From positions 7,385,929-7,449,928 of the forward strand of contig CM068541.1 of NCBI GenBank assembly GCA_035048495.1: a DNA stretch of 64,000 nt, in the 5' to 3' direction. This document shows, piece by piece, positions 32,788 to 43,105 of this stretch. The notes below the pieces were generated by a model. It was given only the letters and a program-made list of their open reading frames with translations. It was not told where the DNA came from and searched no databases. The position numbers and the translations under genes were made by a program. The DNA is from Euptelea pleiosperma. Its lineage: Eukaryota > Streptophyta > Magnoliopsida > Ranunculales > Eupteleaceae. Numbering within the stretch: the stretch's first letter is position 1; each line of letters opens with the position of its first letter.

Positions 32788-34022
32788 TCTATACTAAAGC
32801 TCGGCATTGCTGAGGTGGCACTCTCCCCATCTTTTTTTCAATATTTTTTTCAAAAATACCCCTATTTCTCTTTCCTCTCTCCTCTCTTAACCTATTAACT
32901 CTATCTTCTCTCCTCCTTCCAAAACATCTCTCCCTATTCCTTAAACGTTTCCTCACCATCTTTGTCTCTTTCCCAAAATGACACTCCATCTTATTTAGTA
33001 TTTCCAAAAAAAGCCTTCTCAATTTAAGTAATCTACTTTAAAAATAAGGGTTTAAGCTTTGTAAAAACTAATGATAAATATGAAATAAATTTACATCCTA
33101 AACATATCTCATCTTTCCAAAACGCCTCTCCATTTCTAAACGTAGAAATGGTGGACTTCCATAGAAGAAGAGCTCTTGGAATATAGGGGGACCTACATAG
33201 AAAAAATCAGCATGATTAGTGATTTATAACCTTTGAATCTGAGAACCTCAAATAATAATTTGTTGTTTTTAATTTGTCATTTATTTTTTATGTTTTGGTG
33301 GTTTGTTCTATTAAATTACACGATATGAGCCACGTGGCATATTTGTAGATGACACTGACTGTATGGATGTTTGTCCAATCCCTAAGTGGACCTACAAATC
33401 AAAAATCAACCTAATTAGTGATTTCTAAGCGTTTGATTGGAATCATTTTCATGGGTTGATTTTAACCATGGGAATTTGAGCATTATTGACCATTGTTTGG
33501 GTACAAGGGTCCAAAGTTTTGAAACCGCTAATCAAGCTGATTTTTTGTTTGTAGTCCAATCACCAAGATTGGGCAAACATCCATATGGTCAGCGTCCTCT
33601 AAAAGTGTGCCCCGTGGCTCATATTGTGGCGGTCGGAAGTTTTACTCCACCATTTACTATTGTGTTAATAAGAAATATAATTTGGTAGAAAATAAATAAA
33701 AAATAGTCTTTGGCCCGGCTGCTGCTGGTCAAGAATTGTTCCAACCGCAATTGCCTTGGCTGCCATGCAGCCACCAAGATGGACCATGGGCCATGTGATT
33801 AGATAGGACTAAGCCATGCCCGTTTAAATAGGACTAAGGCAGGCCCGATGAGGCCCGTGAAAGAGATGGGTCAGGGCTCCAACGTTTTTCATAAAAAAGC
33901 TTTCCCCAGTCCAAGGGGCTACCAATGTATGTGACTTTCGCGTTAATTTACCGTCTATGTAGAAATGATATTTTATACATTGAAAAGAATATTATTATTT
34001 CTCACTTATATTTATTTTACAT
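32788..34022 (+). mobile_element. Helitron with truncated 3' end
   Basis: The 5' end TCTATACTAAAGCTCGGC is nearly identical to that at 18,608. The tail at 33,930-34,020 (GTAGAAATGATATTTTATA ... TCACTTATATTTATTTTACA) matches sequence about 60-130 bp before the 3' ends at 21,010 and 22,669. The final hairpin and CTAG are absent, so the 3' end is lost. A family A element (about 33,318-33,655, CACGTG at 33,331) is inserted in it. Confidence 0.6.
33318..33655. mobile_element. foldback element, family A, left end missing
   Basis: Inner module present (GTATGGATGTTTGTCCAATC / GATTGGGCAAACATCC) and the right end GGAAGTTTTACTCC intact. The left terminus is not found. Confidence 0.6.
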
Positions 34023-34024
34023 GG

Positions 34025-34530
34025 AAAAAAGAAAACTTAGCACTAAATAAACGAAAAAAATAAATCAATATCCGAAAATCTAACTGAATTGAATGATAAA
34101 GAAATCCTTTGGCTTTGTCTTCTAGCTGGTTAAACACTAAAAAGGTTAAAAGACCAACTTAAAACCCTAGAAAATTGACATATTTTCTAAGAGGAAGCAA
34201 AAGGAAATCGAAGAACAAATGAAGAAGAAGAACATTAAAGGAAATAATGAAGCTCTAGCAAAATGAAGTTAGAGTAAACTAAATAAATGATATTTGAGGC
34301 TTTTAACTTTTCCTTGATGACTAAACTCATGATACGAATGAGTTTTTCCTTTCATAAAAGACAAGAATTTGAAACTCAAATTGCTTGTTGGAGTGATGGT
34401 TGGCCAACCACAAGACTTTGATAGATTGGTCATTGGTGATGGGGCCGGTTGACCACCATAACCATTTGATTTGTGATTAGGGCGCAGCCTGAATTCACAT
34501 GTTCTTGTTCTAAGGTTGAAAAATACCAGA
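34025..34530. other. unassigned DNA
   Basis: AT-rich to 34,260. 34,269-34,577 contains a 102-codon minus-strand ORF whose middle (SNGYGGQPAPSPMTNLSKS-like) resembles chance translations at 41,007-41,204 in another repeat. I take both as repeat-derived. Confidence 0.35.
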
Positions 34531-34534
34531 ACGA

Positions 34535-35490
34535 CTAGTGAGTCATTGAGGGAAGGCCAAGCTCGACCCCGATCCATTCCACCCCGAGACCACCATACCA
34601 GCGTGAGTCAGGTTACCAACTTGATAAATAATCTTAGAAATTTTGATTATGTTTCATTTCCTTTTTCCTCTTTTTTGGAAAATAGATGAAAGAGCACATC
34701 AATGTATCAGCATATAAATAGTGCAAGCCTGTACCCTTCATCAAAGTTCAAACCATCAACTTGCAATGCATCATGTATTTATACACTGCTAACATAAACC
34801 CTCAACAAAGAAATTATAAGTCCACAGACCATCACACTACACACTCCAAACTCCGATCCATCGCGTGCTCATCAAACCATAGTGTTCAATCACGATCGGG
34901 GAACCTACAAAACGCAAAATCATAAGGAAGCAAAGTAATATAATAATGAGAAATGCTATAGCAACCCCGTAAAAGACGAGAAAAAAATATATGTTTTTAT
35001 CCAAAGCATGGGTTAAAAAAAAATGCTACGACGGACATTACCGTCGTAACAAAATCCTGTCACAACACAAAAATCACTAACTATATCTAATCTAATCACC
35101 AGCAAATTACAAGATCAATGAAAACACAACATTAACATAGATTTATGCATGTATTCCACTCATTACAATTTAGATCATGGTTTAAAAAATATATATATAT
35201 ATATATAAATATATATATAACGGAAATTATAACGTTTGTTATATCAGTAACACTCCAAGACGGTTATGTAATTTGTCAAAAAAGCCCAAAATCGAAACAA
35301 AAAAAACAGATTTGATCATATAATGGCTGTTATATTTTGTCCATTATCAGTTATTTTACTGTTCATCAATGATATTTTAGAAATAAAATAAATATTATTT
35401 TTCTAATTTTTTGACCATGATGTAACCCGTAATGATAGTGTTATACATCCGTTACCGTTACAATGTTATCATAGGCCAATTTAAACATAA
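34535..35490. repeat. dispersed repeat, partner of 6.9-7.9 kb
   Basis: Collinear with 6,890-7,875: GTGCAAGCCTGTACC, GTCCACAGACCATC, ACGATCGGGGAACC, CATGGGTTAAAAAA and the TAACGG-rich foldback at the end. Both loci are copies of one roughly 900-bp element. The copy at 7 kb has gained internal tandem duplications. Confidence 0.65.
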
Positions 35491-35504
35491 TTTGGTCTAA
35501 CCAT

Positions 35505-35745
35505 TAAATTTTAGTACTTTTTAAGGCATGATACCAGCAATTAGATTGAACAAAATCTTTCACTACTAAATCCAACGGGTGAAAATCATCAAACAAGCTG
35601 ATTTTCGGTATGAATGTATACCAAGGGGTGGGCTAAACATCCATGCGGTCAGTGGGCCCAGATGGCAGTGGTGATCAGTAACAAAAATCGTGCTTCTCAC
35701 ACCAAAAAGCCTGAGGTATACCTTGTTACATCACGACCCAAAATA
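35505..35745. mobile_element. family B foldback, left part missing
   Basis: Right arm GGCTAAACATCCATGCGG and the end GGTATACCTTGTTACATC are present. The left terminus is absent. It lies immediately before the duplicated F-box block. Confidence 0.6.
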
Positions 35746-35897
35746 AAAAACTTTGTAAGATTTGAGATATCTTCTCATCTTAGAAGAAAAAATAATCTCT
35801 GCGCAAATTAAAAAGAGATAAGAAATATTCAAACATAAACCCTAAACCCAAAAAGATGTAAACAGTAAATAAAATTGAACATCAACCCATCAAGTAA

Positions 35898-35900
<3 letters not shown>

Positions 35901-35972
<72 letters not shown>
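35901..35972. repeat. (GA)n microsatellite 3' of F-box gene
   Basis: About 36 GA units, 165 bp beyond the stop codon. In the sister copy (about 41,530-41,550) only a few units remain although the flanks are almost identical. The tract has therefore changed length since the duplication. Confidence 0.9.
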
Positions 35973-35973
<1 letters not shown>

Positions 35974-36135
35974 GTCGACTAACCAAGCATAATACTTCTA
36001 GTTGAGAAGGTTCAAGGCGCGACTCCAAACCGAAGTCATCTGCTGCATCTGTAGCTGTTCAATCCCAGCATTTCAACAATGAGAAATTAAGCGTATTTGA
36101 GTTTAGCCTACCAATCAAAAAACAAAAATAGCTAA

Positions 36136-37236
36136 TTAAGAAAGAAATTTACGCCAAGAGATGAAGCTTTGCACATAAGCAATAGTTTCATAGGAATTCC
36201 CCCTAAGATCATCGTAAACTGATGTAATAGCTTTGCTTTTGATATCATAAGACATCAATCCAACTTTTTTCAACTTGAAGTAAATCTTCCCGTTCCGAAC
36301 GCATAAGAGTGTAATGTCCCCCACATCCAGTTCTCTGATTGTATCGTTCAAAACGATTTTGTATTCTCTAACCCAGCCATGGTTGGTGACATCCTTCAAC
36401 ATCCATACATCTAGTTCGCTCACATTCGATTCACTGATGGAATCTACCAGACAAACACACCCTCGCAGCTCTACCATAGACGCTGTGAAGTCATATTTAT
36501 TCTCAAATTTCAGAGGCGGAATCACTCTACCGAATTTTTCAGCTCCGACATCAAATGATGTAATGGTAATTTCTAGACCATTAGGTCTAACCCTCGGCCA
36601 GTATATCACTCCATCAACACAGATCGAACCATCAGAAACAGTGGGGTTGGGGCCTTCGATTGTTGTCCATGACTTAGAGCCCAGAGTAAGGACTGCACAC
36701 CGAACATTCCATTTTTTGAAGTTCAAAATATTAGGATTGAAAAATTGCACCACTTTATGTTCATTTCTTGATTTATCAAAACCAAAACCAATTGAATCGC
36801 ATTCTAAATTGCATCTTGGAAGAGTTGTGAATTGTCCAGTAGTAGGATTACAGACATGAAGATCGTCATCTCTAAAGAGGCAAACCAGACCGTTGATGGA
36901 AGGTAACATGTAGAGGCCATGGGTTTTGTGGTTGAAATTGGTCTTTGTTAACAACTCCCTAGCAGGTTCCAATCCATCTTCGATGGAAGATAGGTGAAGT
37001 GTCTTAAGATGATCTGTGTAGTAAGTGAGCAGACCTAGAGAAGTGTTTTTTGTGTGCTCAAGGTATAAATCAGGGAAACGAGGATTAGAGATTAAGGCAT
37101 ACCATGTCTTACATACGCACTTGAACTTGCATAAATATTTAGTTGGAATCCACAAGAGTATGTGGAAGATAACATCATTAGGGATGAACCTCTCTCTGCT
37201 TCCTCCTCTTACGTCCACCTTGTTCTCATCCTCCAT
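36136..37236 (-). CDS. F-box/FBA protein, duplicate 1
   Basis: Intact single-exon gene, 366 residues from MEDENKVDV. F-box at about residues 16-56 (RFIPNDVIFHILLWIPTKYL, CKFKCVCKTWYALIS). The FBA region follows with LLTYYTDHLKTLHL, NGLVCLFRDDDLHVCNPTTG, GFGFDKSRNEHKVV, LGSKSWTTIEGP, DGVIYWPR, SFDVGAEKFGRVIPP, GCVCLVDSI, LDVWMLKDV, GLMSYDIKSKAI. The predicted role is substrate receptor of an SCF ubiquitin ligase; the target is unknown. It differs from the copy at 41,714-42,814 at about seven residues, three of them adjacent (RELDVG versus RELEGW). A 7-codon upstream ORF (37,262-37,285) precedes the start. TATA-like sequence at 37,333-37,340. Confidence 0.92.
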   Translation of the reverse strand: MEDENKVDVRGGSRERFIPNDVIFHILLWIPTKYLCKFKCVCKTWYALISNPRFPDLYLEHTKNTSLGLLTYYTDHLKTLHLSSIEDGLEPARELLTKTNFNHKTHGLYMLPSINGLVCLFRDDDLHVCNPTTGQFTTLPRCNLECDSIGFGFDKSRNEHKVVQFFNPNILNFKKWNVRCAVLTLGSKSWTTIEGPNPTVSDGSICVDGVIYWPRVRPNGLEITITSFDVGAEKFGRVIPPLKFENKYDFTASMVELRGCVCLVDSISESNVSELDVWMLKDVTNHGWVREYKIVLNDTIRELDVGDITLLCVRNGKIYFKLKKVGLMSYDIKSKAITSVYDDLRGNSYETIAYVQSFISWRKFLS

Positions 37237-37261
37237 CTCGATTACCCTTGCTGCAGTTGCA

Positions 37262-37285
37262 CTACTCCGATGAGATGTATGGCAT
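37262..37285 (-). promoter_or_regulatory. upstream ORF in F-box duplicate 1 leader
   Basis: ATG plus six codons and TAG (MPYISSE), out of frame with the main start and ending about 26 nt before it. In the sister gene the ATG is destroyed by one base change. If the leader is transcribed, the two copies may differ in translation efficiency; this is an inference. Confidence 0.35.
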
Positions 37286-37332
37286 CTATATTTTAGACTA
37301 TCTAAAAATACAAATTAGGAAGTTAAATTTCT

Positions 37333-37340
37333 GTATATAG
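37333..37340 (-). promoter_or_regulatory. TATA-like box, F-box duplicate 1
   Basis: CTATATAC on the minus strand, about 100 bp upstream of the ATG, in a block (CATTTAGGAAA ... TTTCTTTTCAAGAAATA) conserved upstream of the other family members. Confidence 0.4.
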
Positions 37341-37499
37341 AAAAAGAAATATATGAGGTGCCATTTAGGAAATACATTAAAAGCTTTCTTTTCAAGAAAT
37401 AAATGAGTTGCCATTTCTGGCAACTCTCTTTATTTATACCATCAAGTAAGATGTAAGAAATCAACCCAAAACGGGAAACAATCTGCTAAAAACATGATG

Positions 37500-38240
37500 A
37501 ACGAAAAACCTAATGATCGTAGACACTAAAGCTCTTTCTATGGGGAGGAAGAGGGTCCAAGGATGACAAACGGGTTTGGGTAGACACTAAGGCTCTGCTC
37601 GATCCACCGAATGATCGTCTCTATCGTCGATCGTGGACTCGTGGTAAGTTTCGATCGGTCTACCTACAACATTCAAATCGTTTTTCTCTGCTCTAAAAAT
37701 CAAGTTTTTTGATTTTCACAACTTCTCCGCCATCGACGATAACATTCACAACTTCTTCTGCAGGAATCAAAACAGAACACATCAAAACCCTAATTTTTCA
37801 AAAAAACTCGAGAATTCAAGGTATAAAAAACAAGAACTAGAACCCTAGAAATCAGAGAAGATCAGCGGAGATGAAGGAAACATGGCAAGATCGAAATGTT
37901 TTAAGTTATCGTTCTTGGTGAGAACGTGAGTAGTACGCTTGGCGGCAGCTCGAATGGATTCTTTCCAAGAGAAGCTGTTGTTAAGGATATTAACTACGCA
38001 CTCACCTCGAAGGACGCAGTGTGCTTCAGGAGATTTGAGAGAGATCTCTCCTTCTTCTTCCGGCGTCCGCTTTTGCCCTTTCCTTTCTAGAGGAACTGGA
38101 AGGGTTAGTTGTTCTTGGAAGCTTTGCTGCTTCACGGAGACAAAAGGAAGAGAGGTTTTGAAGATAAGAGAAAGGGGTATTATTGGAAATTTAGGCTTTT
38201 TTTTTTGTATTTTTAACAGTGACGAGTGTTGAATCTGATG
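37500..38240. other. exon-like unassigned segment
   Basis: Sequence of mixed composition not seen elsewhere in the window. It holds overlapping ORFs on both strands (minus 37,845-38,432, 195 codons; plus 37,939-38,232, 97 codons). The first part of the longer ORF is translated foldback DNA. The rest (QKRTPEEEGEISLKSPEA ... SFSWKESIRAAAKRTTHVL) might be a gene remnant. I recognise no family and cannot support a gene call. Confidence 0.25.
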
Positions 38241-38269
38241 ATTGTGCCTTAGTAAATGCAGAAATGAAA

Positions 38270-38505
38270 TTACATTGTTACTGTAGGTGGTTTTCATGGG
38301 TTGATTTAGACCGTTCGAATTAATTTGAGCATTGTTGGCCATTGTTTGGGTACAAAGATCCAAAGGTTTGAAATCACAAATCAGGCTGATTTTTGGTTTG
38401 TTGGCCCTTCCAGTGATTGGCAAAACATGCATACGGTCAGTGACCTCTAAAAGTGTGCCAAGTGGCGGGCGGTCATCTATGGCAATAACATAGTTTTACT
38501 AAACC
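38270..38505. mobile_element. right half of a family A foldback
   Basis: TTTTCATGGGTTGATTT, AATCAGGCTGATTTTTGG and CAAAACATGCATACGGTC, then AGTTTTACT. The left half is absent. Confidence 0.55.
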
Positions 38506-38625
38506 GGCCACATTATTTCCGGTTCCAGAGTTAAGAAACCCACCTTTTTTTGTCAAAAAAAGCTCACTTGCGTGCCAGCAAAAAGAGGTGAACAAACTTA
38601 AACAAGAGAAAAAAGCTAACTTGCG

Positions 38626-38735
38626 CATGGCTCTGAATGATCTCTTCACTCGATGAAGTGCTTGCAGACTCTATGAAGAACATGGCTCTGAATGATCTCT
38701 TCACTCGATGAAGTGCTTGCAGACTCTATGAAGTT
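38626..38735 (+). repeat. 55-bp tandem duplication
   Basis: Two perfect or nearly perfect copies starting CATGGCTCTGAATGATCTC (38,626 and 38,681). Confidence 0.9.
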
Positions 38736-38739
38736 CTTC

Positions 38740-39525
38740 GTCTCCAATACTACTCTATGAGTTATGAAGAGAAGTTGTTTATTAGGAAGTCAATTTTCAT
38801 CGATGCCTTGTTTTAAATGTCTAGATGATAGCAACTTGGTTAGGGTTTTTTAAGGCCCAGCATTTATAAAGAACAAGTTCACTCAAGTGTTGGTCACTCG
38901 ATCTCATTAGTTTACAGAGTTTTTCTTTATCGTTACCAAGCAACTGTAAACTAGTACACAGTAACTTAATGCATTTGCATTCATTTACTGTGTACCAAGC
39001 AGAGCCTAAATGTAAATGGACATTACGAGGCCAGGAGAGGATACATTAATAGCCTTGCAACGTGGACTTTTGCTCTACTTCTTTACATTGTTTATTTTCA
39101 GTACACAATCTAATGGTGGCTGTTCACATTTTAAAGTTGTGTTAAATCCTTATGCATTTGCATGGGGAGTTCACAAAATTCATACAATGCGCAAAGGCAG
39201 AAAGCATGTCCCTTATGTTAAACAGCCATTTACCCCAAAAGATTGACACGAAAGGCGAAACAACTATGTATACCAAAGAGTCGTTAGGCCAACATGTACG
39301 CAAGAACACATTTTACGGTAACATGTCCCCTCAGCGGGAATACACTCCTCTGGAGACTTGAGCATGTGACAGCTCTAAAAATGAAGAAAGGTGAAAACTG
39401 GGTGGCAAGGTCTCCCTATTTACTTAGGTACACATGTCATGGCTTTATTGATGTTGGACACTACAATTATCTTTTGTTAAATAAACATCAATGACAATTA
39501 CTGCGGTTATTGATAATTTACTGCA
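38740..39525. other. no recognised feature
   Basis: Contains a few plus-strand ORFs below 80 codons with no similarity to each other or to known domains. No terminal repeats seen. Confidence 0.4.
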
Positions 39526-39528
39526 AGT

Positions 39529-39724
39529 AGTGGCGGACCCAGGAAGGGCAGTTGCCCCCCCTCAACTTTGAAATTATTTATAAAAAATAATTTTTTTTAC
39601 TTCCTCAAGTATATTTTCCCTTGGTTTGCCCTCCCTAGTATTTCTTTTTTTGTGATTTGCCCTCCTTTAAACAATTTTTTTTGTGATTCTGCCCCTCCTT
39701 GATCAAAATCTTGGGTCCGCCACT
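39529..39724. mobile_element. hAT-like MITE, AGTGGCGGACCC ends
   Basis: 196 bp with inverted ends AGTGGCGGACCCAGGA and TTGGGTCCGCCACT. Such GTGGCGGA termini are widespread in plant hAT miniature elements. The flanks GCAAGT / GCAAGT suggest, but do not prove, a target duplication. Confidence 0.6.
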
Positions 39725-39959
39725 GGTCGCAAGTGATTGGAGCACAATTCATTGTATTTGCACTAAAGTGCAAAATGCATCCAAGTGCAGCGAACCAAGC
39801 AGGGCCTTTAAGTCTTAACCTTTAGGATCATAATTTGGACCGAAACCACCAAAACATTTTGGTTTCACCTATGAACGAAATCGAATCAAAACCAGCGACT
39901 TTGAACCATGGTTCTGCATGTACTACAAAATAGGGATTCTGTTACTTCTGTCTTAATTA

Positions 39960-40460
39960 ACACTAGGGGTACGCCACGTGCATGCATCGCATACCTTACA
40001 TGTGGCAGCACCTTACACATGGTACATTCTTAGAGATCGCTGACCATATGAATGTTTGGCCCATCCCTAAGTGAACCTACGTACAAAAAATTAGCTTGAT
40101 TAGTGATTTTTAAGGATTTGATAGGAATTGTTTTCATGGGTTGACTTTTGATGTAGAACACATAGCAGAAGAATTCATGGAGCGTTTGGACCATGGACTT
40201 TCCAAACGGTGTTAAAATAATGACTATTATTTTCTGAAAAAATTTGCGAAAAAAAAATCTCCATTATTGCCAATTATTTTTCTGTTTTTTCTATTTTTCG
40301 TTTTTGAAAATTAGAAATTCATGTTCAACTATGTGGGGCCCATGTATTAAGTATGGAAAATTCGTTGTTTTTTTTCGTACTTAATATGTGGGGCCCATGT
40401 ATTAAGTATGGAAAATTTGTTATTTTTTTCCGTACTTAATATGTGGGAATTTTTGACATG
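39960..40460. repeat. family A fragment and 55-bp tandem repeats
   Basis: 39,970-40,150 is the left half of a family A element (CACGTG at 39,975). At 40,330-40,450 the unit TATGTGGGGCCCATGTATTA recurs at a 55-bp spacing, two full copies and a partial third. Confidence 0.6.
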
Positions 40461-40466
40461 TATTAA

Positions 40467-41326
40467 GGGAATTTTTGACATACCCCCCTATGTTATCTTT
40501 AAAATTTGACATGCCCCCTCACAATTTGAAAAAGCTGACATACACCCCTATGACTTGGTCCACTGTCATTTGACCAGTGTAGACCCGAGTTGACTACCTA
40601 ATTTTGTATTAAAGGACGAAAGTGCCCTTGTCTTCAACCTTAGAACAAGGGTTTGGGTTTAGGCCAAAACCCATACCCCAAATCAAACATGAAAATAGGA
40701 GATTAAAGATAAAAATTAAAACCCATGTTGGTAAACTTAAGTTTTTTTTTTTTTGCACGAATTAAACAGATTGAGAAGAAAAAACTCCAAACAAATAAAC
40801 AAAACTCATGAAGGAATGAGATTTCTTTTTATGAATTTTATTGTAGAACGAAATTTTAAAATTGAGAGAACCCAACTTTCCAAAATCCACATCTCAAAAG
40901 TTTAAAATATAAATTGCTTTGTTTTTCATTTTTGTTAACGAAAATTTTAAAACTAAAATTGTATGCTTTGTATTATTTTCTTTTTTTTTTAACCTTGGGT
41001 TTTAAATTATTGCCGGAGTGGTGGCCAGCCGACCATGAGACTCTGGTGGGTTGGTCGCCGGTGATGGGCGGCCAACCCATTGGAATCTCTTGGCCGGCCA
41101 TCCCCATAGCCGTTTGATTTGGGTTTTGGGTTTTGACCCAAACCCTTGTTCCAAGCTTGAGGACAAGGGTATTTTTGCCATTTAATACAAAATTTGGAAG
41201 TCAACTCGGGTCAACACTGGTCAAATGACAGTAGACCGAGTCATAAGGGGGTATGTCAGCTTTTTCAAATTGTGGGGGGTATGTCAAATTTTAAAGATAA
41301 CATGCGGGGGTATGTCAAAAATTCCC
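40467..41326. mobile_element. 860-bp foldback, GGGAATTTTTGACATACCCC ends
   Basis: The left about 220 bp (GGGAATTTTTGACATACC ... GAGTTGACTACC ... AACAAGGGTTTGGG) is inverted at about 41,130-41,326. The centre is AT-rich. A partial copy with the same left end lies at 62,475-62,680. It ends 57 bp from the duplicated F-box block that starts at about 41,383. Confidence 0.75.
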
Positions 41327-41713
41327 AATAAAAAAACTTTGTTCTTGAAGATCTTTTACTCTTTACCCTAAAAGGAAACTGAATGTAAAGATTTGGGATA
41401 TCTTCTCATCTTAGAAGAAAAAATAATGTCTGCACAAATTAAAAAGAGATAAGAAATATTCAAACATAAACCCTAAACCCAAAAAGATGGAAACAGTAAA
41501 TAAAATTGAACATCAACCCATCAAGTAAAGTTCGAGATCGAGAGAGAGACGTCGACTAACCAAGCATAATACTTCTAGTTGAGAAGGTTCAAGGCGCGAC
41601 TCCAAACCGAAGTCATCTGCTGCATATGTAGCTGTTCAATCCCAGCATTTCAACAATGAGAAATTAAACGTATTTGAGTTTAGCCTACCAACCCAGAAAA
41701 CAAAAATAGCTAA

Positions 41714-42814
41714 TTAAGAAAGAAATTTACGCCAAGAGATGAAGCTTTGCACATAAGCAATTGTTTCATAGGAATTCCCCCTAAGATCATCGTAAATCGA
41801 TGTAATAGCTTTGCTTTTGATATCATAAGACATCAATCCAACTTTTTTCAACTTGAAGTAAATCTTCCCGTTCCGAACGCATAAGAGTGTAATGTCCCAC
41901 CCTTCCAGTTCTCTGATTGTATCGTTCAAAACGATTCTGTATTCTCTAACCCAGCCATGGTTGGTGACGTCCTTCAACATCCATACATCTAGTTCGCTCA
42001 CATTCGATCCACTGATGGAATCTACCAGACAAACACACCCTCGCAGCTCTACCATAGACGCTGTGAAGTCATATTTATTCTCAAATTTCAGAGGCGGAAT
42101 CACTCTACCGAATTTTTCAGCTCCGACATCAAATGATGTAATGGTAATTTCTAGACCATTAGGTCTAACCCTCGGCCAGTATATCACTCCATCAACACAG
42201 ATCGAACCATCAGAAACAGTGGGGTTGGGGCCTTCGATTGTTGTCCATGACTTAGAGCCCAGAGTAAGGACTGCACACCGAACATTCCATTTTTTGAAGT
42301 TCAAAATATTAGGATTGAAAAATTGCACCACTTTATGTTCATTTCTTGATTTATCAAAACCAAAACCAATTGAATCGCATTCTAAATTGCATCTTGGAAG
42401 AGTTGTGAATTGTCCAGTAGTAGGATTACAGACATGAAGATCGTCATCTCTAAAGAGGCAAACCAGACCGTTGATGGAAGGTAACATGTAGAGGCCATGG
42501 GTTTTGTGGTTGAAATTGGTCTTTGTTAACAACTCCCTAGCAGGTTCCAATCCATCTTCGATGGAAGATAGGTGAAGTGTCTTAAGATGATCTGTGTAGT
42601 AAGTGAGCAGACCTAGAGAAGTGTTTTTTGTGTGCTCAAGGTATAAATCAGGGAAACGAGGATTAGAGATTAAGGCATACCATGTCTTACATACGCACTT
42701 GAACTTGCATAAATATTTAGTTGGAATCCACAAGAGTATGTGGAAGATAACATCATTAGGGATGAACCTCTCTCTGCTTCCTCCTCTTACGTCCACCTTG
42801 CTCTCATCCTCCAT
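41714..42814 (-). CDS. F-box/FBA protein, duplicate 2
   Basis: Intact single-exon gene, 366 residues from MEDESKVDV, nearly identical to the copy at 36,136-37,236 in coding and flanking DNA. F-box at about residues 16-56, then the complete FBA region (GFGFDKSRNEHKVV, SKSWTTIEGP, SFDVGAEKFGRV, CVCLVDSI, LDVWMLKDV). The role as SCF substrate receptor is inferred from the family. The frame stays open upstream, and a further in-frame ATG at 42,895 lies inside a transposon fragment inserted into the leader. Use of that ATG would add 27 residues (MVKNRRSIKYSCH...). I chose the start shared with the sister gene. The ancestral TATA-like sequence is now about 240 bp from the start. Confidence 0.92.
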   Translation of the reverse strand: MEDESKVDVRGGSRERFIPNDVIFHILLWIPTKYLCKFKCVCKTWYALISNPRFPDLYLEHTKNTSLGLLTYYTDHLKTLHLSSIEDGLEPARELLTKTNFNHKTHGLYMLPSINGLVCLFRDDDLHVCNPTTGQFTTLPRCNLECDSIGFGFDKSRNEHKVVQFFNPNILNFKKWNVRCAVLTLGSKSWTTIEGPNPTVSDGSICVDGVIYWPRVRPNGLEITITSFDVGAEKFGRVIPPLKFENKYDFTASMVELRGCVCLVDSISGSNVSELDVWMLKDVTNHGWVREYRIVLNDTIRELEGWDITLLCVRNGKIYFKLKKVGLMSYDIKSKAITSIYDDLRGNSYETIAYVQSFISWRKFLS

Positions 42815-42872
42815 CTCGATTACCCTTGCTGCAGTTGCACTACTCCGATGAGATGTATGGCAACTATATTTT

Positions 42873-43010
42873 ATGGACCGTCTATTTTTTACCATTAACT
42901 TGAAACCCACATTCAGAATGGTCTGATCTTTTGTAGGGATGCTCTATATGGTGAGGAGATCATCCTCAGCAAAAATCAGCCATTGATTTATCTTCCATGT
43001 GGGTACACCA
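42873..43010. mobile_element. family C foldback fragment in F-box leader/promoter
   Basis: TATGGACCGTCTATTTTTTA ... GGTGAGGAGATCATCCTC ... AAAAATCAGCCATTGATTTA matches the right half of the element at 18,214-18,588. It is absent from the same place in the sister gene at 37.28 kb. It separates the coding start from the conserved upstream block at 43,015-43,105. Confidence 0.7.
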
Positions 43011-43014
43011 ATGA

Positions 43015-43105
43015 GATGACAACTACCCAACAATACAAAGTTCTCTTTCTTTATATAGAAATACATGTGGCCTTTAGGAAAGTTTCTTTTCAAGAAATGC
43101 ACGAG
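43015..43105 (-). promoter_or_regulatory. displaced F-box core promoter block
   Basis: Contains TTTCTATATAAAG on the minus strand (about 43,049-43,061) and TTTCTTTTCAAGAAATG, conserved upstream of the F-box pseudogene and the sister gene. It is cut at its far side by a family A fragment starting at about 43,106. Confidence 0.45.

Noticed and set aside
34269..34577. 102-codon minus-strand ORF as a gene
   Set aside because: Part of its translation resembles the repeat-derived ORF at 41,007-41,204, so it is likely element DNA.
36314..36859. 181-codon plus-strand ORF, and its twin at 41,892-42,437
   Set aside because: Exactly antisense to the FBA region of the two F-box genes. Its openness follows from the codon use of the sense strand and it matches no domain.
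39016..39494. Three plus-strand ORFs of 66-76 codons
   Set aside because: Overlapping in different frames, no conserved motif, no splice or promoter signal that would favour one.
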